Source: DALYLB01 sp046154695 (lineage in GTDB: Bacteria; Acidobacteriota; Blastocatellia; RBC074). Taken from it: 17,532 nt of DNA. The first letter of the stretch is position 1; every line of letters begins with the position of its first letter. Location of the stretch: contig JBJXFI010000414.1 of assembly GCA_046154695.1 (NCBI GenBank), positions 1-17,532 on the forward strand. The letters are read 5' to 3'. The translations under genes and the position numbers were made by a program. Of the stretch, positions 1 to 7,679 are shown piece after piece. The notes under the pieces are model-generated. The model saw only the letters and a program-made list of their open reading frames with translations, had not been told where the DNA came from and made no database searches.

Positions 1-73
1 CTGGCTACGGGATGGCGGCTTGGGTTTTGGCTTTGTAGGCTTCACACCCCAAAGTATGGAACATCAACGCCGC

Positions 74-406
74 TCATCCCAGTGATTTCAGGCCTTTTTC
101 ACCGACCACAAAATCCGTTAGCATCAGGAACTCGTAATTGTTCATCGGCGCCACGGCGCGATTGACAGCTTCCTGGATTCCGCTCGCGCCGGAATTCAAT
201 GACGATGCGGCGGAGATCGCCGTGGCATCCGCCGCATTCTGCAACTCGGCTCCCACCAGATATAGACGGCCTATATCGATCGCCAATCCCGCAATCAGCA
301 GAAACGAAAACATGCCGATTGCGGCAACCGCCATGATCGAACCACGCTCGCTCCGTTGATGGGGCCATCTTTTCCCGACGAGCTCGTCCAGGGGAATGCT
401 TCTCAT
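74..406 (-). CDS. Short TadG-like (Tad/Flp pilus assembly) membrane protein
   Basis: 110 aa. The N-terminal half matches the Tad domain of TadG-like pilus proteins: RGS at residues 21-23, one hydrophobic segment at about 24-44 ending in AGLAIDIGRLYL, then LQNAADATAISAASSL, the usual LQNAADAAALAAA block. In that family the helix anchors the protein in the inner membrane and the C-terminal part faces the periplasm. The start is supported by GAGG 9 nt upstream of the ATG on the minus strand. The family is normally several hundred residues long, but this ORF stops right after the Tad domain, and no frame continues it through the remaining 73 bases to the window edge. It may be a naturally short protein or a truncated gene. 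No other tad gene is visible. The family call is fairly firm; activity is uncertain. Confidence 0.65.
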   Translation of the reverse strand: MRSIPLDELVGKRWPHQRSERGSIMAVAAIGMFSFLLIAGLAIDIGRLYLVGAELQNAADATAISAASSLNSGASGIQEAVNRAVAPMNNYEFLMLTDFVVGEKGLKSLG

Positions 407-582
407 TTTTTACAACCTCATTTTTTTGAAGGGGCAAGATTCTCTATTTCGTCGAAAAATACGGAGGGATTGCTGCTGCCACCAGCAATAATTTGTATGG
501 GGGGCGATCAAATCGCGAGGCAACACGAGGAGACCATGAAGGCCTTTTCCGCGAGGTCGCTCGAAGAAAAGGCGCTTCACAA

Positions 583-1680
583 CTACCCATGAACCGAAAC
601 GGAGGTCCTCTCTTCGTCTTCGTTCTCACGGACTCCCACGTTGTAGGTTCGATGGCGCTGTGGAAGCGCGGCCGAGACGCCCGTCAGCCAGCCCTCAAAC
701 TCGACGGGGGAGAGCGTCATCGAGTCGACCAGTCTCGGAAGCTGGAGCCTCTCCGAGGTTCGCGAGGCGAATCCCACTTCGCAGGTCGTCGCGGAGACGA
801 CATCGAGCTCCCTGAGCCAGGGAAAGAACGCATCGTCGAAGATCCCGCTGGGGTAACAAAAATGGGTGGGCGTAGCGCCGGTCAGGTCCTGAATACACTC
901 CCGATTTTCCCGAATCTCACGAGAGAACAACTCTCGATCCAGGGGGGAACGATGGCGATGCGTGTGCAATTGAATATCGACGCCTTCCGCCGCCAGTTGC
1001 CGGACCTCGTCCGGGTTGAGCAGGCAAAGCAGCCGCTTGTCGACCAATTCCTCATAATCGATGCCGAGCTGCCGCGCGAGCCTTGCGGTGATCCGTCCCT
1101 TCTCTTCCAGGGAGAATTTCCGCTGGCGCGTGTGCGCGACCAGCAGGTTCAAGGCCCGGATCCGGTCCGCCTCGGATCTCAGATTGAAAGACTCATCATG
1201 CCCGATGACGTCCTGTAAATTGACCGTGATATCCCGTTTCTTCCAGAGCATGTAGGAGCAGAGGGCGTCCTTTACCGGTCGATTGTACTGGACATGAAAG
1301 GTCGTCAAATAGACCGTGGCCGGATAATTGAATTCCTTGAGGATCGGATGCACAACCTTGTAGTAGTTGTAATACCCGTCGTCGAAGGTCAACGCCACCG
1401 TATTTTCAGGCAGAGTGTTGTCGTATAACCGGTCCAGCGCCTCGCCAAGCGGCAGGACGGTGCAGCCCCATTTTCTGAGCAGTTGCAATCGCTCCCGAAA
1501 ATAGTCGGGATGCATAAACAAGGCCGGATCCCAGAGATGTTCGTCCTCCAGGGAGATCCCGTGATACGCGAGAATCAGCAATCTGTCCTGCCGCCACCGT
1601 CCATGCTGAACCAATGAAAAAGCCCCGGACGATTTCAACCCTGTTAATGCTAGTTGTTTGAGTGTTTTCAGCGCTGTCAT
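583..1680 (-). CDS. Polysaccharide deacetylase family protein (NodB/CE4 type)
   Basis: 365 aa from the ATG that begins MTALKTLKQL. An in-frame ATG 48 codons further upstream would add a Pro/Arg/Lys-rich tail unlike the family, so the shorter start is preferred, although its Shine-Dalgarno is weak. Family members are metal-dependent enzymes that remove N- or O-acetyl groups from chitin-like, peptidoglycan or exopolysaccharide chains. Visible motifs: LAYHGI at 38-43, the motif 1 TFDDG at 98-102 with its catalytic and metal Asp pair, motif 2 HTHRH at 239-243 with metal His residues, and motif 3 FCYPSG at 274-279. About 135 residues separate motifs 1 and 2, longer than in minimal NodB domains and typical of the longer exopolysaccharide-associated subgroup. 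No clear signal peptide is seen. It stands alone, 176 bp upstream of the TadG-like gene and divergent from the amino-acid genes. The substrate is unknown. Confidence 0.9.
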   Translation of the reverse strand: MTALKTLKQLALTGLKSSGAFSLVQHGRWRQDRLLILAYHGISLEDEHLWDPALFMHPDYFRERLQLLRKWGCTVLPLGEALDRLYDNTLPENTVALTFDDGYYNYYKVVHPILKEFNYPATVYLTTFHVQYNRPVKDALCSYMLWKKRDITVNLQDVIGHDESFNLRSEADRIRALNLLVAHTRQRKFSLEEKGRITARLARQLGIDYEELVDKRLLCLLNPDEVRQLAAEGVDIQLHTHRHRSPLDRELFSREIRENRECIQDLTGATPTHFCYPSGIFDDAFFPWLRELDVVSATTCEVGFASRTSERLQLPRLVDSMTLSPVEFEGWLTGVSAALPQRHRTYNVGVRENEDEERTSVSVHG

Positions 1681-2031
1681 AGAACAAGAATTTTCGGACC
1701 TTACGTGCTTAGAACGCGAGTTCCAATCAACTGTTTTTTTTTGCGGGGCGTGGGGAAATGAGTCGTGACCTGGAGACGCTTTTGTAGGATCTCCACGGGG
1801 GTCGCCGGCGCCCGGGATCCGCATCGCCTCTCAGCTCAGATACACGCGTTAAAGTAGCAATTTCAAAGATGCGAGGCAAGGTCAAATTAACGGACAAGAA
1901 TATTAACTTAATTATTAGACGTGGATTTTGAAGCCTGCAAGAGGGGCGCCCTTTGCGAGCCGGCTTGCAGGATAGGCGAACAGCGATAAGCGGTTTGCCC
2001 CGGCAGGACGAAGCAGGTACCATCCGGTCCC
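1681..2031. other. Divergent intergenic region, AT-rich in its right half
   Basis: 351 bp between the start codons of the deacetylase (minus) and the cyclodeaminase-like gene (plus). About 1850-1925 is clearly richer in A and T than the surrounding genes, with runs such as aatattaacttaattatta, so it is the natural place for promoters in both directions. I could not find a convincing spaced -35/-10 pair on either strand. The only structured element seen is the 8-bp inverted repeat listed separately. No credible small gene was found here. Confidence 0.6.
1934..1971. repeat. Imperfect stem-loop with 8-bp perfect outer arms
   Basis: CCTGCAAG at 1934-1941 and its exact reverse complement CTTGCAGG at 1964-1971 enclose 22 nt that include the near-palindrome AGGGGCGCCCT. 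It lies about 60 bp before the plus-strand start at 2032, so it would be in the leader if transcription starts upstream of it. It could be an operator, a leader hairpin or chance. Confidence 0.35.
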
Positions 2032-3024
2032 ATGAGGCTCCTGACCCGTTCCGACATAGCGCGCGCGATCTCGATGCCAGAAGCGGTGGAGGCCGCAGGG
2101 CGGGCGTATGCGCAGCTCTCGATGGGGCATGCGGAGGTGCCGCCGAGGATTGTGATCTCCTCGGAGAAATACGCCGGCGTGACGCTCTTTATGCCGGGGG
2201 CGCTGACCGGAGAGGATGCGATGGCGATCAAGATCGTCTCGGTGCACGACCGCAATCCGGAGCGGGGATTGCCGCTGATTCACGGGCTGGTGATCGTCAT
2301 CGATCCGGCGACGGGCCGCCCGTTGGCGGCGATGGAAGGGGGCCACCTGACGGCATTGCGCACGGGCGCGGGCAGCGGAGCGGCGACGGACCTCCTGGCC
2401 CGCGGGGACGCGAAGACCGCGGCGATCTTCGGCGCCGGAATTCAGGCGCGCACGCAGTTGTTGGCGGTGGCCGCGGTTCGCGAAATTCGGCGATTTTGGA
2501 TCTATTCGCCGCGGTTGGACCGGGTGGAAGCGATGATTCAGGAGCTTCGCCCGCAATTGGACGCCTCGATTGAGCTGCGCGCGGCCGAGTCACCCTCCCG
2601 GGCTGTTCGCGACGCTGAGATCATCTGCGCGGCGACGACCTCCGCGACGCCCGTCTTCAGTGGCGAGGATCTGAAGCCCGGCGCGCACGTCAACGCCGTG
2701 GGCTCCTTCCGGCCCCATATTCGGGAGGTCGATGCATTGACGCTTCAGCGCGCGTCGAAAATCGTGGTGGATTCGATGGAGTCCGCGATGGCGGAGGCCG
2801 GCGATATCCTGATGGCCATCGATGAAGGCGCCATCCCGGCGTCGAAGATCCACGGCGAGATCGGCGAGATCGGCGCGGGATTGAAACCGGGCCGGGAAGA
2901 CGACCAGGAGATCACCTTTTTCAAATCGGTCGGCAATGCCGCGCAGGACGTCGCGACCGCTCACGCGATCTATCGCCGCTCCCTCGAAGAGAATCTTGGG
3001 ATCGACATCGACCTGGAAGCGTAG
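2032..3024 (+). CDS. Ornithine cyclodeaminase / mu-crystallin family protein
   Basis: 330 aa, the usual length for the family. Members bind NAD(P)H and include ornithine cyclodeaminase, archaeal-type alanine dehydrogenase and delta1-pyrroline-2-carboxylate (imino acid) reductase. Family signatures in order: N-terminal MRLLTRSDIARAISM, AIKIVSVHDRNP with Lys67, the MEGGHLTALRTGA block with Arg110, the Rossmann turn GAGIQA at 134-139, and AVGSFRPHIREVD. The start is set by alignment of the N-terminus to the family; the upstream Shine-Dalgarno is weak (AGCAGG, well upstream). It is cytoplasmic, with no signal peptide. The gene is followed 110 bp later by a DAO-family FAD oxidoreductase. In hydroxyproline and proline catabolism an imino acid reductase of this family makes L-proline, which an FAD enzyme then oxidises, so that pairing is a reasonable but untested reading here. 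Confidence 0.9.
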   Translation: MRLLTRSDIARAISMPEAVEAAGRAYAQLSMGHAEVPPRIVISSEKYAGVTLFMPGALTGEDAMAIKIVSVHDRNPERGLPLIHGLVIVIDPATGRPLAAMEGGHLTALRTGAGSGAATDLLARGDAKTAAIFGAGIQARTQLLAVAAVREIRRFWIYSPRLDRVEAMIQELRPQLDASIELRAAESPSRAVRDAEIICAATTSATPVFSGEDLKPGAHVNAVGSFRPHIREVDALTLQRASKIVVDSMESAMAEAGDILMAIDEGAIPASKIHGEIGEIGAGLKPGREDDQEITFFKSVGNAAQDVATAHAIYRRSLEENLGIDIDLEA

Positions 3025-3120
3025 CGCGGCAATTTTTCATGATCCTCCTTTCTCCAGGGAGTTGAATTGCGTCCCGGGCTTCACCTGCGTTAAATATCCT
3101 CGTGAATCAATCTCCATCGA

Positions 3121-3126
3121 AAAGGA
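3121..3126 (+). promoter_or_regulatory. Shine-Dalgarno that sets the FAD oxidoreductase start
   Basis: AAAGGA lies 8 nt before the ATG at 3135. It selects that codon over an in-frame ATG at 3102, which would add 11 Lys/Arg/Ser-rich residues ahead of the FAD-binding fold. Confidence 0.7.
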
Positions 3127-3134
3127 AACGAAAC

Positions 3135-4295
3135 ATGGCAGAGACAGCGGATGTCGTCATCATCGGGGGCGGAATCGTCGGTTCGAGCGTTGCGTATCAT
3201 CTGGCCGAACAGGGCTGCGCGAACGTCCTGATCATCGAGCGTGAAGAGAAGCAGGGGCTCGGCTCGACCAGCAAGAGCATGGGAGGCGTTCGCGCGCAGT
3301 TTGCCACGAACGTGAACATTCAGATGTCGATCTATTCGATCGATTTCTTCTCCCGCTTCGAGGAGGCGACGGGCCAGACGGCCGATTACCGCGCCCACGG
3401 ATATTGCTTCGCCGCGACCAAGGAGGCGCATCTCGATTACCTGCGGCAGAATCAGGCCCGGCAGCGCGCGCTGGGATTGATGAACGCCGAAATGATCTCC
3501 CGGGACGACGTCATGCGAATGATTCCGCAACTGCAGGCGGACGACATCATCGGCGGCAGCTTTTGCCCGACGGACGGATTTGTAGATCCGAACGGAGTCA
3601 TGACCGGGTACGCCAAGCGCGCGCGGGAGCGGGGTGTCCGCGTCTGGCTCAACACCGAGGTCACAGGCATCGACATCGACAAAGGGAGGATCATCGGCGT
3701 CCGCACGACGCATGGCAGCGTTCATTGCCGGGTCGTCGTCAACGCCGCGGGCCCCTGGGCCGCCGGCGTGGCCCGACTGGCCGGCGTGGACCTGCCCGTC
3801 ACGCCGCTCCGCCGGCAGATCGTCAAGACCCAGCGCTGCGACTTTCTGCCCGCGAAATTCCCCATGCTGATCGACATGTCGAACGGATTCCACTTCCGCC
3901 GCGAAGGCGATTCGATTCTCATGGCCTGGCCGGATGACGAGGAAACCTACGGTTTCAAGACCGCCTTTACCCCGGAATTCATCGAGAAGATTCTCACCCG
4001 CGCCATCAATCGCGTCCCCGAATTCGAAGACCTCCCCGTCAATCCCAAACAGTGCTGGGCGGGAATGTATGAGGTCTCGCCCGATCATCACGCGATCATC
4101 GGCCCCGCCCCAGGCCTCGACGGCCTCTTCTTCGCCAACGGATTCAGCGGCCACGGCGTCATGCACTCCCCGGCCACCGGGCGCATCACCGCCGATTTGA
4201 TCCTTCACGGAAAATGCGACGTGATCGATGCCTTCCCGCTCGGCGTCGAGCGATTCGCGGAGGGAAGATTGCTGGAAGAGACCGCTGTTCTGTAG
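3135..4295 (+). CDS. FAD-dependent oxidoreductase, DAO family (sarcosine oxidase / proline dehydrogenase beta-like)
   Basis: 386 aa. The dinucleotide-binding fold opens the protein: VVIIGGGIVGSS with the glycine motif at 11-16 and the ribose-binding Glu35 in LIIERE. It continues with STSKSMGGVR, typical of the DAO fold, NAAGPWA in the middle, and the C-terminal FAD segment YEVSPDHHAIIGP then FANGFSGHGVMHSPATG. Family members oxidise the C-N bond of glycine, sarcosine, dimethylglycine, proline or D-amino acids. It most resembles single-chain beta subunits of sarcosine oxidase and archaeal-type proline dehydrogenase. No extra Fe-S or folate domain is present, and no alpha or gamma subunit is encoded nearby. 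It shares direction with the cyclodeaminase-like gene just upstream, so both probably act on the same imino or amino acid. The exact substrate cannot be read from sequence. Confidence 0.88.
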   Translation: MAETADVVIIGGGIVGSSVAYHLAEQGCANVLIIEREEKQGLGSTSKSMGGVRAQFATNVNIQMSIYSIDFFSRFEEATGQTADYRAHGYCFAATKEAHLDYLRQNQARQRALGLMNAEMISRDDVMRMIPQLQADDIIGGSFCPTDGFVDPNGVMTGYAKRARERGVRVWLNTEVTGIDIDKGRIIGVRTTHGSVHCRVVVNAAGPWAAGVARLAGVDLPVTPLRRQIVKTQRCDFLPAKFPMLIDMSNGFHFRREGDSILMAWPDDEETYGFKTAFTPEFIEKILTRAINRVPEFEDLPVNPKQCWAGMYEVSPDHHAIIGPAPGLDGLFFANGFSGHGVMHSPATGRITADLILHGKCDVIDAFPLGVERFAEGRLLEETAVL

Positions 4296-4325
4296 GGGAG
4301 CGCCGAGCTGGCGCTCGGCGCTCCC
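4296..4325. terminator. Perfect hairpin filling a convergent intergenic gap
   Basis: A 13-bp perfect stem (GGGAGCGCCGAGC and its reverse complement) with the 4-nt loop TGGC begins directly after the TAG of the FAD oxidoreductase and ends 4 bp before the stop codon of the convergent DUF5009 gene. Position and symmetry suit a bidirectional terminator or 3'-end stabiliser. There is no T-tract on either side, so it is not a canonical intrinsic terminator and may be a repeat-family palindrome. Confidence 0.65.
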
Positions 4326-4329
4326 GGGG

Positions 4330-5520
<1,191 letters not shown>

Positions 5521-5538
5521 AAGTATCCTCGGATTCCA

Positions 5539-6096
5539 TTATTTCCGGGTAACCCGGAGATAAATCGTTTTGACGCCGAGCGCGAGCAGGCTCAATGCCG
5601 CAAGCGGCATTGCGATGAACATCAGGGAAAATTTGGCCTTCGTCACGAGCGAGGCCGCGCCGACGAGCGAAGGCGAGGGCGCGGGATATCCGGCAAGCAT
5701 CGTGATCAGCAGCGTATTCTCCAGAAACTCCGCCGCGAACACGGCCACCGGCACCAATGCCAGCAAACAGATCGGATGCTTCGGATGAAACAGGCGCGTC
5801 AGGGCGAAGGCGAGGATCGAGGATAGCGCGAGCATCATCAACGAGGCATGGATAGAATCGAGGATCTGGAAGTTGCGGTAGCTCTCGCGCCACTCGCCAA
5901 GGGCATGCAACTGCCGCGAAGCCTCCTCGCCCGTGTATCCGTAGCGCTCTTCGAGGAGCGGCTGGTTCTGATTCGCCGCCCGCAGCGTCCGGTACGAGGT
6001 CAGCCCGAAGAGCAGCCCGCCGAAACTCAGCCACACGACCAGCGCCAGAAAGGCGTTGCGCCCGGTCGCGAGTTCCTGGAACCAGCTCGGGATCAT
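5539..6096 (-). CDS. Uncharacterised four-helix membrane protein
   Basis: 185 aa from the ATG beginning MIPSWFQELA. That start has GGAG 8 nt upstream, while an upstream in-frame ATG would add 17 mostly basic or polar residues. Four hydrophobic segments are visible at about 16-34, 84-101, 108-133 and 157-175. A polar loop of about 50 residues lies between the first two (ANQNQPLLEERYGYTGEEAS onward) and probably faces outside. The third segment contains AAEFLENTLLI. I do not recognise the family and see no catalytic motif. Immediate coupling to the DUF5009 acyltransferase (18 bp) suggests a shared membrane role, perhaps as an accessory subunit, but this is only context. Confidence 0.75.
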   Translation of the reverse strand: MIPSWFQELATGRNAFLALVVWLSFGGLLFGLTSYRTLRAANQNQPLLEERYGYTGEEASRQLHALGEWRESYRNFQILDSIHASLMMLALSSILAFALTRLFHPKHPICLLALVPVAVFAAEFLENTLLITMLAGYPAPSPSLVGAASLVTKAKFSLMFIAMPLAALSLLALGVKTIYLRVTRK

Positions 6097-6104
6097 CGCT
6101 CGAT

Positions 6105-6108
6105 CTCC
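6105..6108 (-). promoter_or_regulatory. Shine-Dalgarno supporting the start of the four-helix membrane protein
   Basis: GGAG on the minus strand, 8 nt before the ATG at 6096, favours this start over the upstream ATG at 6147. Confidence 0.6.
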
Positions 6109-6159
6109 AGACAACCTATTCAGCCTGCTCATCCGCCTGCCGGCCATATTTTCTTGTGA

Positions 6160-6174
6160 GCGGCGCTACGCCGC
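6160..6174. terminator. Small GC-rich hairpin after the PQQ-propeller gene
   Basis: GCGGCG and CGCCGC form a 6-bp perfect stem with a 3-nt loop, starting 1 bp after the PQQ-propeller stop codon on the minus strand. No T-tract follows. It could weaken read-through into the membrane-protein genes or protect the 3' end. Confidence 0.3.
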
Positions 6175-6175
6175 C

Positions 6176-7441
6176 TTATTTTCCCGCCCGCTTGCCAATG
6201 CAGTAAAGGTGCGTCGCCGTTCGTATGAAGATCTGGCTGTCGGACATCGCCGGCGTGCTCAGGCAATAGTCATTGAGCGGATTTTCGGCCAGGACCGCGA
6301 ATTGCGGGCCGGCCTGGACGACGACAGTGAGCCCTTCTTCATTGGTCACATAGATCCTGCCGTCGGCCAGGACGGGCGAGCCGCTGTAGGTGCCGGGTTT
6401 GAGCCGCTGTGCGGGATAGACCTCCTTGCCGGTCTTGGCGTCCAGGCAGAGAAACCCGCCATTGTCGCGAATGATGTAAAGATACTTGCCATCCGTGACC
6501 GGTGTGGGAACATCCGGGCCGGTGTCGATCATCCAGGCGCGGTGCGATTCGGTCACATCGCCGCGCCCGCCGGGTCGCAGGGCGAGATAGGGCCGGTTCT
6601 TGGCTCCCGCATAGATCATTCCATCCATCACGACCGGCGAATTGACGATGCGATAGAATGGATCGTTGGTCGGATTGAGCCCATACGCGCGCCACAGCTC
6701 CTTGCCCGTGGCCAGATCATGCCCGGTGACGCAATCCCCGCCGCTGATGATCACCTCCATGGCTCCATTGTGTTTCAGCAGCGCGGGGGTAATGTAGGCA
6801 TCGGGCGATTCCCGGATCGCGGGCGACGTCCGCTCGACCCGCCAGATGTTCTTCCCCGTCAGCTTGTTGATGCGCAGGATATAGGACGGATCATCCGTGC
6901 GCATGCCGTGGAGAACCGGAACATAGAGCGAATCCTCATAAAGCAGGGGCGAGGACGCGAACCCCCAATTCAGCCCGAATGCGCCGTATTCCTTCGGAAG
7001 CTCCCGCGCCCAGATTTCATTGCCCTTGAAATCGAAGCCCTTTAGCACCCCCGTCCCGGTCAGCGCCCAGACATTCCTTCCGTCCGTCACCGGAGAGGGC
7101 GAGGACATGTTCTGCTTGCGCATCTTCACGTCGCCCGCGCCGAGCGGCTTCTTCCAGAGCACCGTGGCCTTCACGCGATCGACGCACCATAGCGAGAGAT
7201 TGCCGCCTTCCGCGACATTCAGGAAGATGTGGTTGTTCCAGATGATCGGCGTCGATCCGCTCCAGGCGGGCATGGGCAGCTTCCAGGTGATGTTCTCTTC
7301 CGTCGTCCATTTCAGCGGCAGATTCTTCTCCGCGCTGATCCCGTTCAAGGAAGGACCGCGCCACTGCGGCCAGTTGTCGGCCGAAACAACGGCCATCGAC
7401 GAAAAGACAACGAGCAGCGCCAGGAATAGTTTTCGACTCAT
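6176..7441 (-). CDS. Exported PQQ-like beta-propeller repeat protein
   Basis: 421 aa. A signal peptide covers residues 1-21 with likely cleavage after VSA, then the mature chain begins DNWPQWRGPSLNGIS, a common opening of PQQ-propeller proteins. Repeated blades carry the tryptophan-docking pattern: VLWKKPLG, IWARELP, KNIWRVE, GKELWRAYG, with recurring ATGK/LTGK/KTGK turns. The fold is shared by BamB and quinoprotein dehydrogenases, but no calcium or quinone active-site set typical of the dehydrogenases is evident, so an enzymatic role should not be assumed; scaffold or ligand binding in the periplasm is as likely. GGGAG lies 4 nt before the ATG. A perfect 15-bp hairpin sits just upstream of that site. 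It may head an operon with the two membrane-protein genes that follow (gap of 79 bp). Confidence 0.9.
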   Translation of the reverse strand: MSRKLFLALLVVFSSMAVVSADNWPQWRGPSLNGISAEKNLPLKWTTEENITWKLPMPAWSGSTPIIWNNHIFLNVAEGGNLSLWCVDRVKATVLWKKPLGAGDVKMRKQNMSSPSPVTDGRNVWALTGTGVLKGFDFKGNEIWARELPKEYGAFGLNWGFASSPLLYEDSLYVPVLHGMRTDDPSYILRINKLTGKNIWRVERTSPAIRESPDAYITPALLKHNGAMEVIISGGDCVTGHDLATGKELWRAYGLNPTNDPFYRIVNSPVVMDGMIYAGAKNRPYLALRPGGRGDVTESHRAWMIDTGPDVPTPVTDGKYLYIIRDNGGFLCLDAKTGKEVYPAQRLKPGTYSGSPVLADGRIYVTNEEGLTVVVQAGPQFAVLAENPLNDYCLSTPAMSDSQIFIRTATHLYCIGKRAGK

Positions 7442-7458
7442 GCTTCTCCCAGGGAAAT

Positions 7459-7492
7459 GTTCGGATTTCCGCCTTCAGGCGGAAATCCGAAC
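7459..7492. repeat. Perfect palindromic hairpin (TTCCGCC-TTCA-GGCGGAA core) in the PQQ-propeller leader
   Basis: 15-bp perfect arms, GTTCGGATTTCCGCC and its complement, with the 4-nt loop TTCA. It lies 17 nt upstream of the PQQ-propeller ATG and 8 nt upstream of its Shine-Dalgarno (7446-7450). The core TTCCGCCTTCAGGCGGAA recurs, with divergent flanks, in the element at 11778-11842, so this is a repeat family and not a one-off palindrome. Confidence 0.9.
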
Positions 7493-7663
7493 GATTTTCT
7501 TTGCGAATTGGAAAACCGGAACGCGTGAATGGTAGCCAATTCAAAGGAATGTGGAAAGGCGCGGCCGACATTTTTTCCTTCCCGCGAGAAGGGAATGAGG
7601 GATCAACAGGCCATTTATGGTACATTGGCATCGATCTCCGCACCCAAACATAACCATTTATTC

Positions 7664-7670
7664 AGAGGGA
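7664..7670 (+). promoter_or_regulatory. Shine-Dalgarno that sets the fumarase start
   Basis: AGAGGGA, 9 nt before the ATG at 7680. It selects this start over an in-frame ATG at 7617 that would add 21 residues with no family match. Confidence 0.75.
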
Positions 7671-7679
7671 ATCGAGACG

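Noticed and set aside
1681..1824. 48-residue N-terminal extension of the polysaccharide deacetylase
   Set aside because: The extension is not family-like and has no Shine-Dalgarno; the first conserved residues follow the ATG at 1680.
1857..1885. Possible minus-strand promoter with TTGACC at 1885-1880
   Set aside because: No acceptable -10 hexamer occurs at 16-18 nt spacing (AATTGC at 17), so it is not supported.
3090..4208. 372-residue open frame on the minus strand opposite the FAD oxidoreductase
   Set aside because: The plus frame has the full FAD-binding signature and a Shine-Dalgarno; the minus frame has neither motifs nor a good start.
7575..7595. Small possible hairpin around CCTTC and GAAGG upstream of fumarase
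   Set aside because: Only a 5-bp stem, extendable by a bulge; too short to separate from chance and unlike the perfect palindromes elsewhere.
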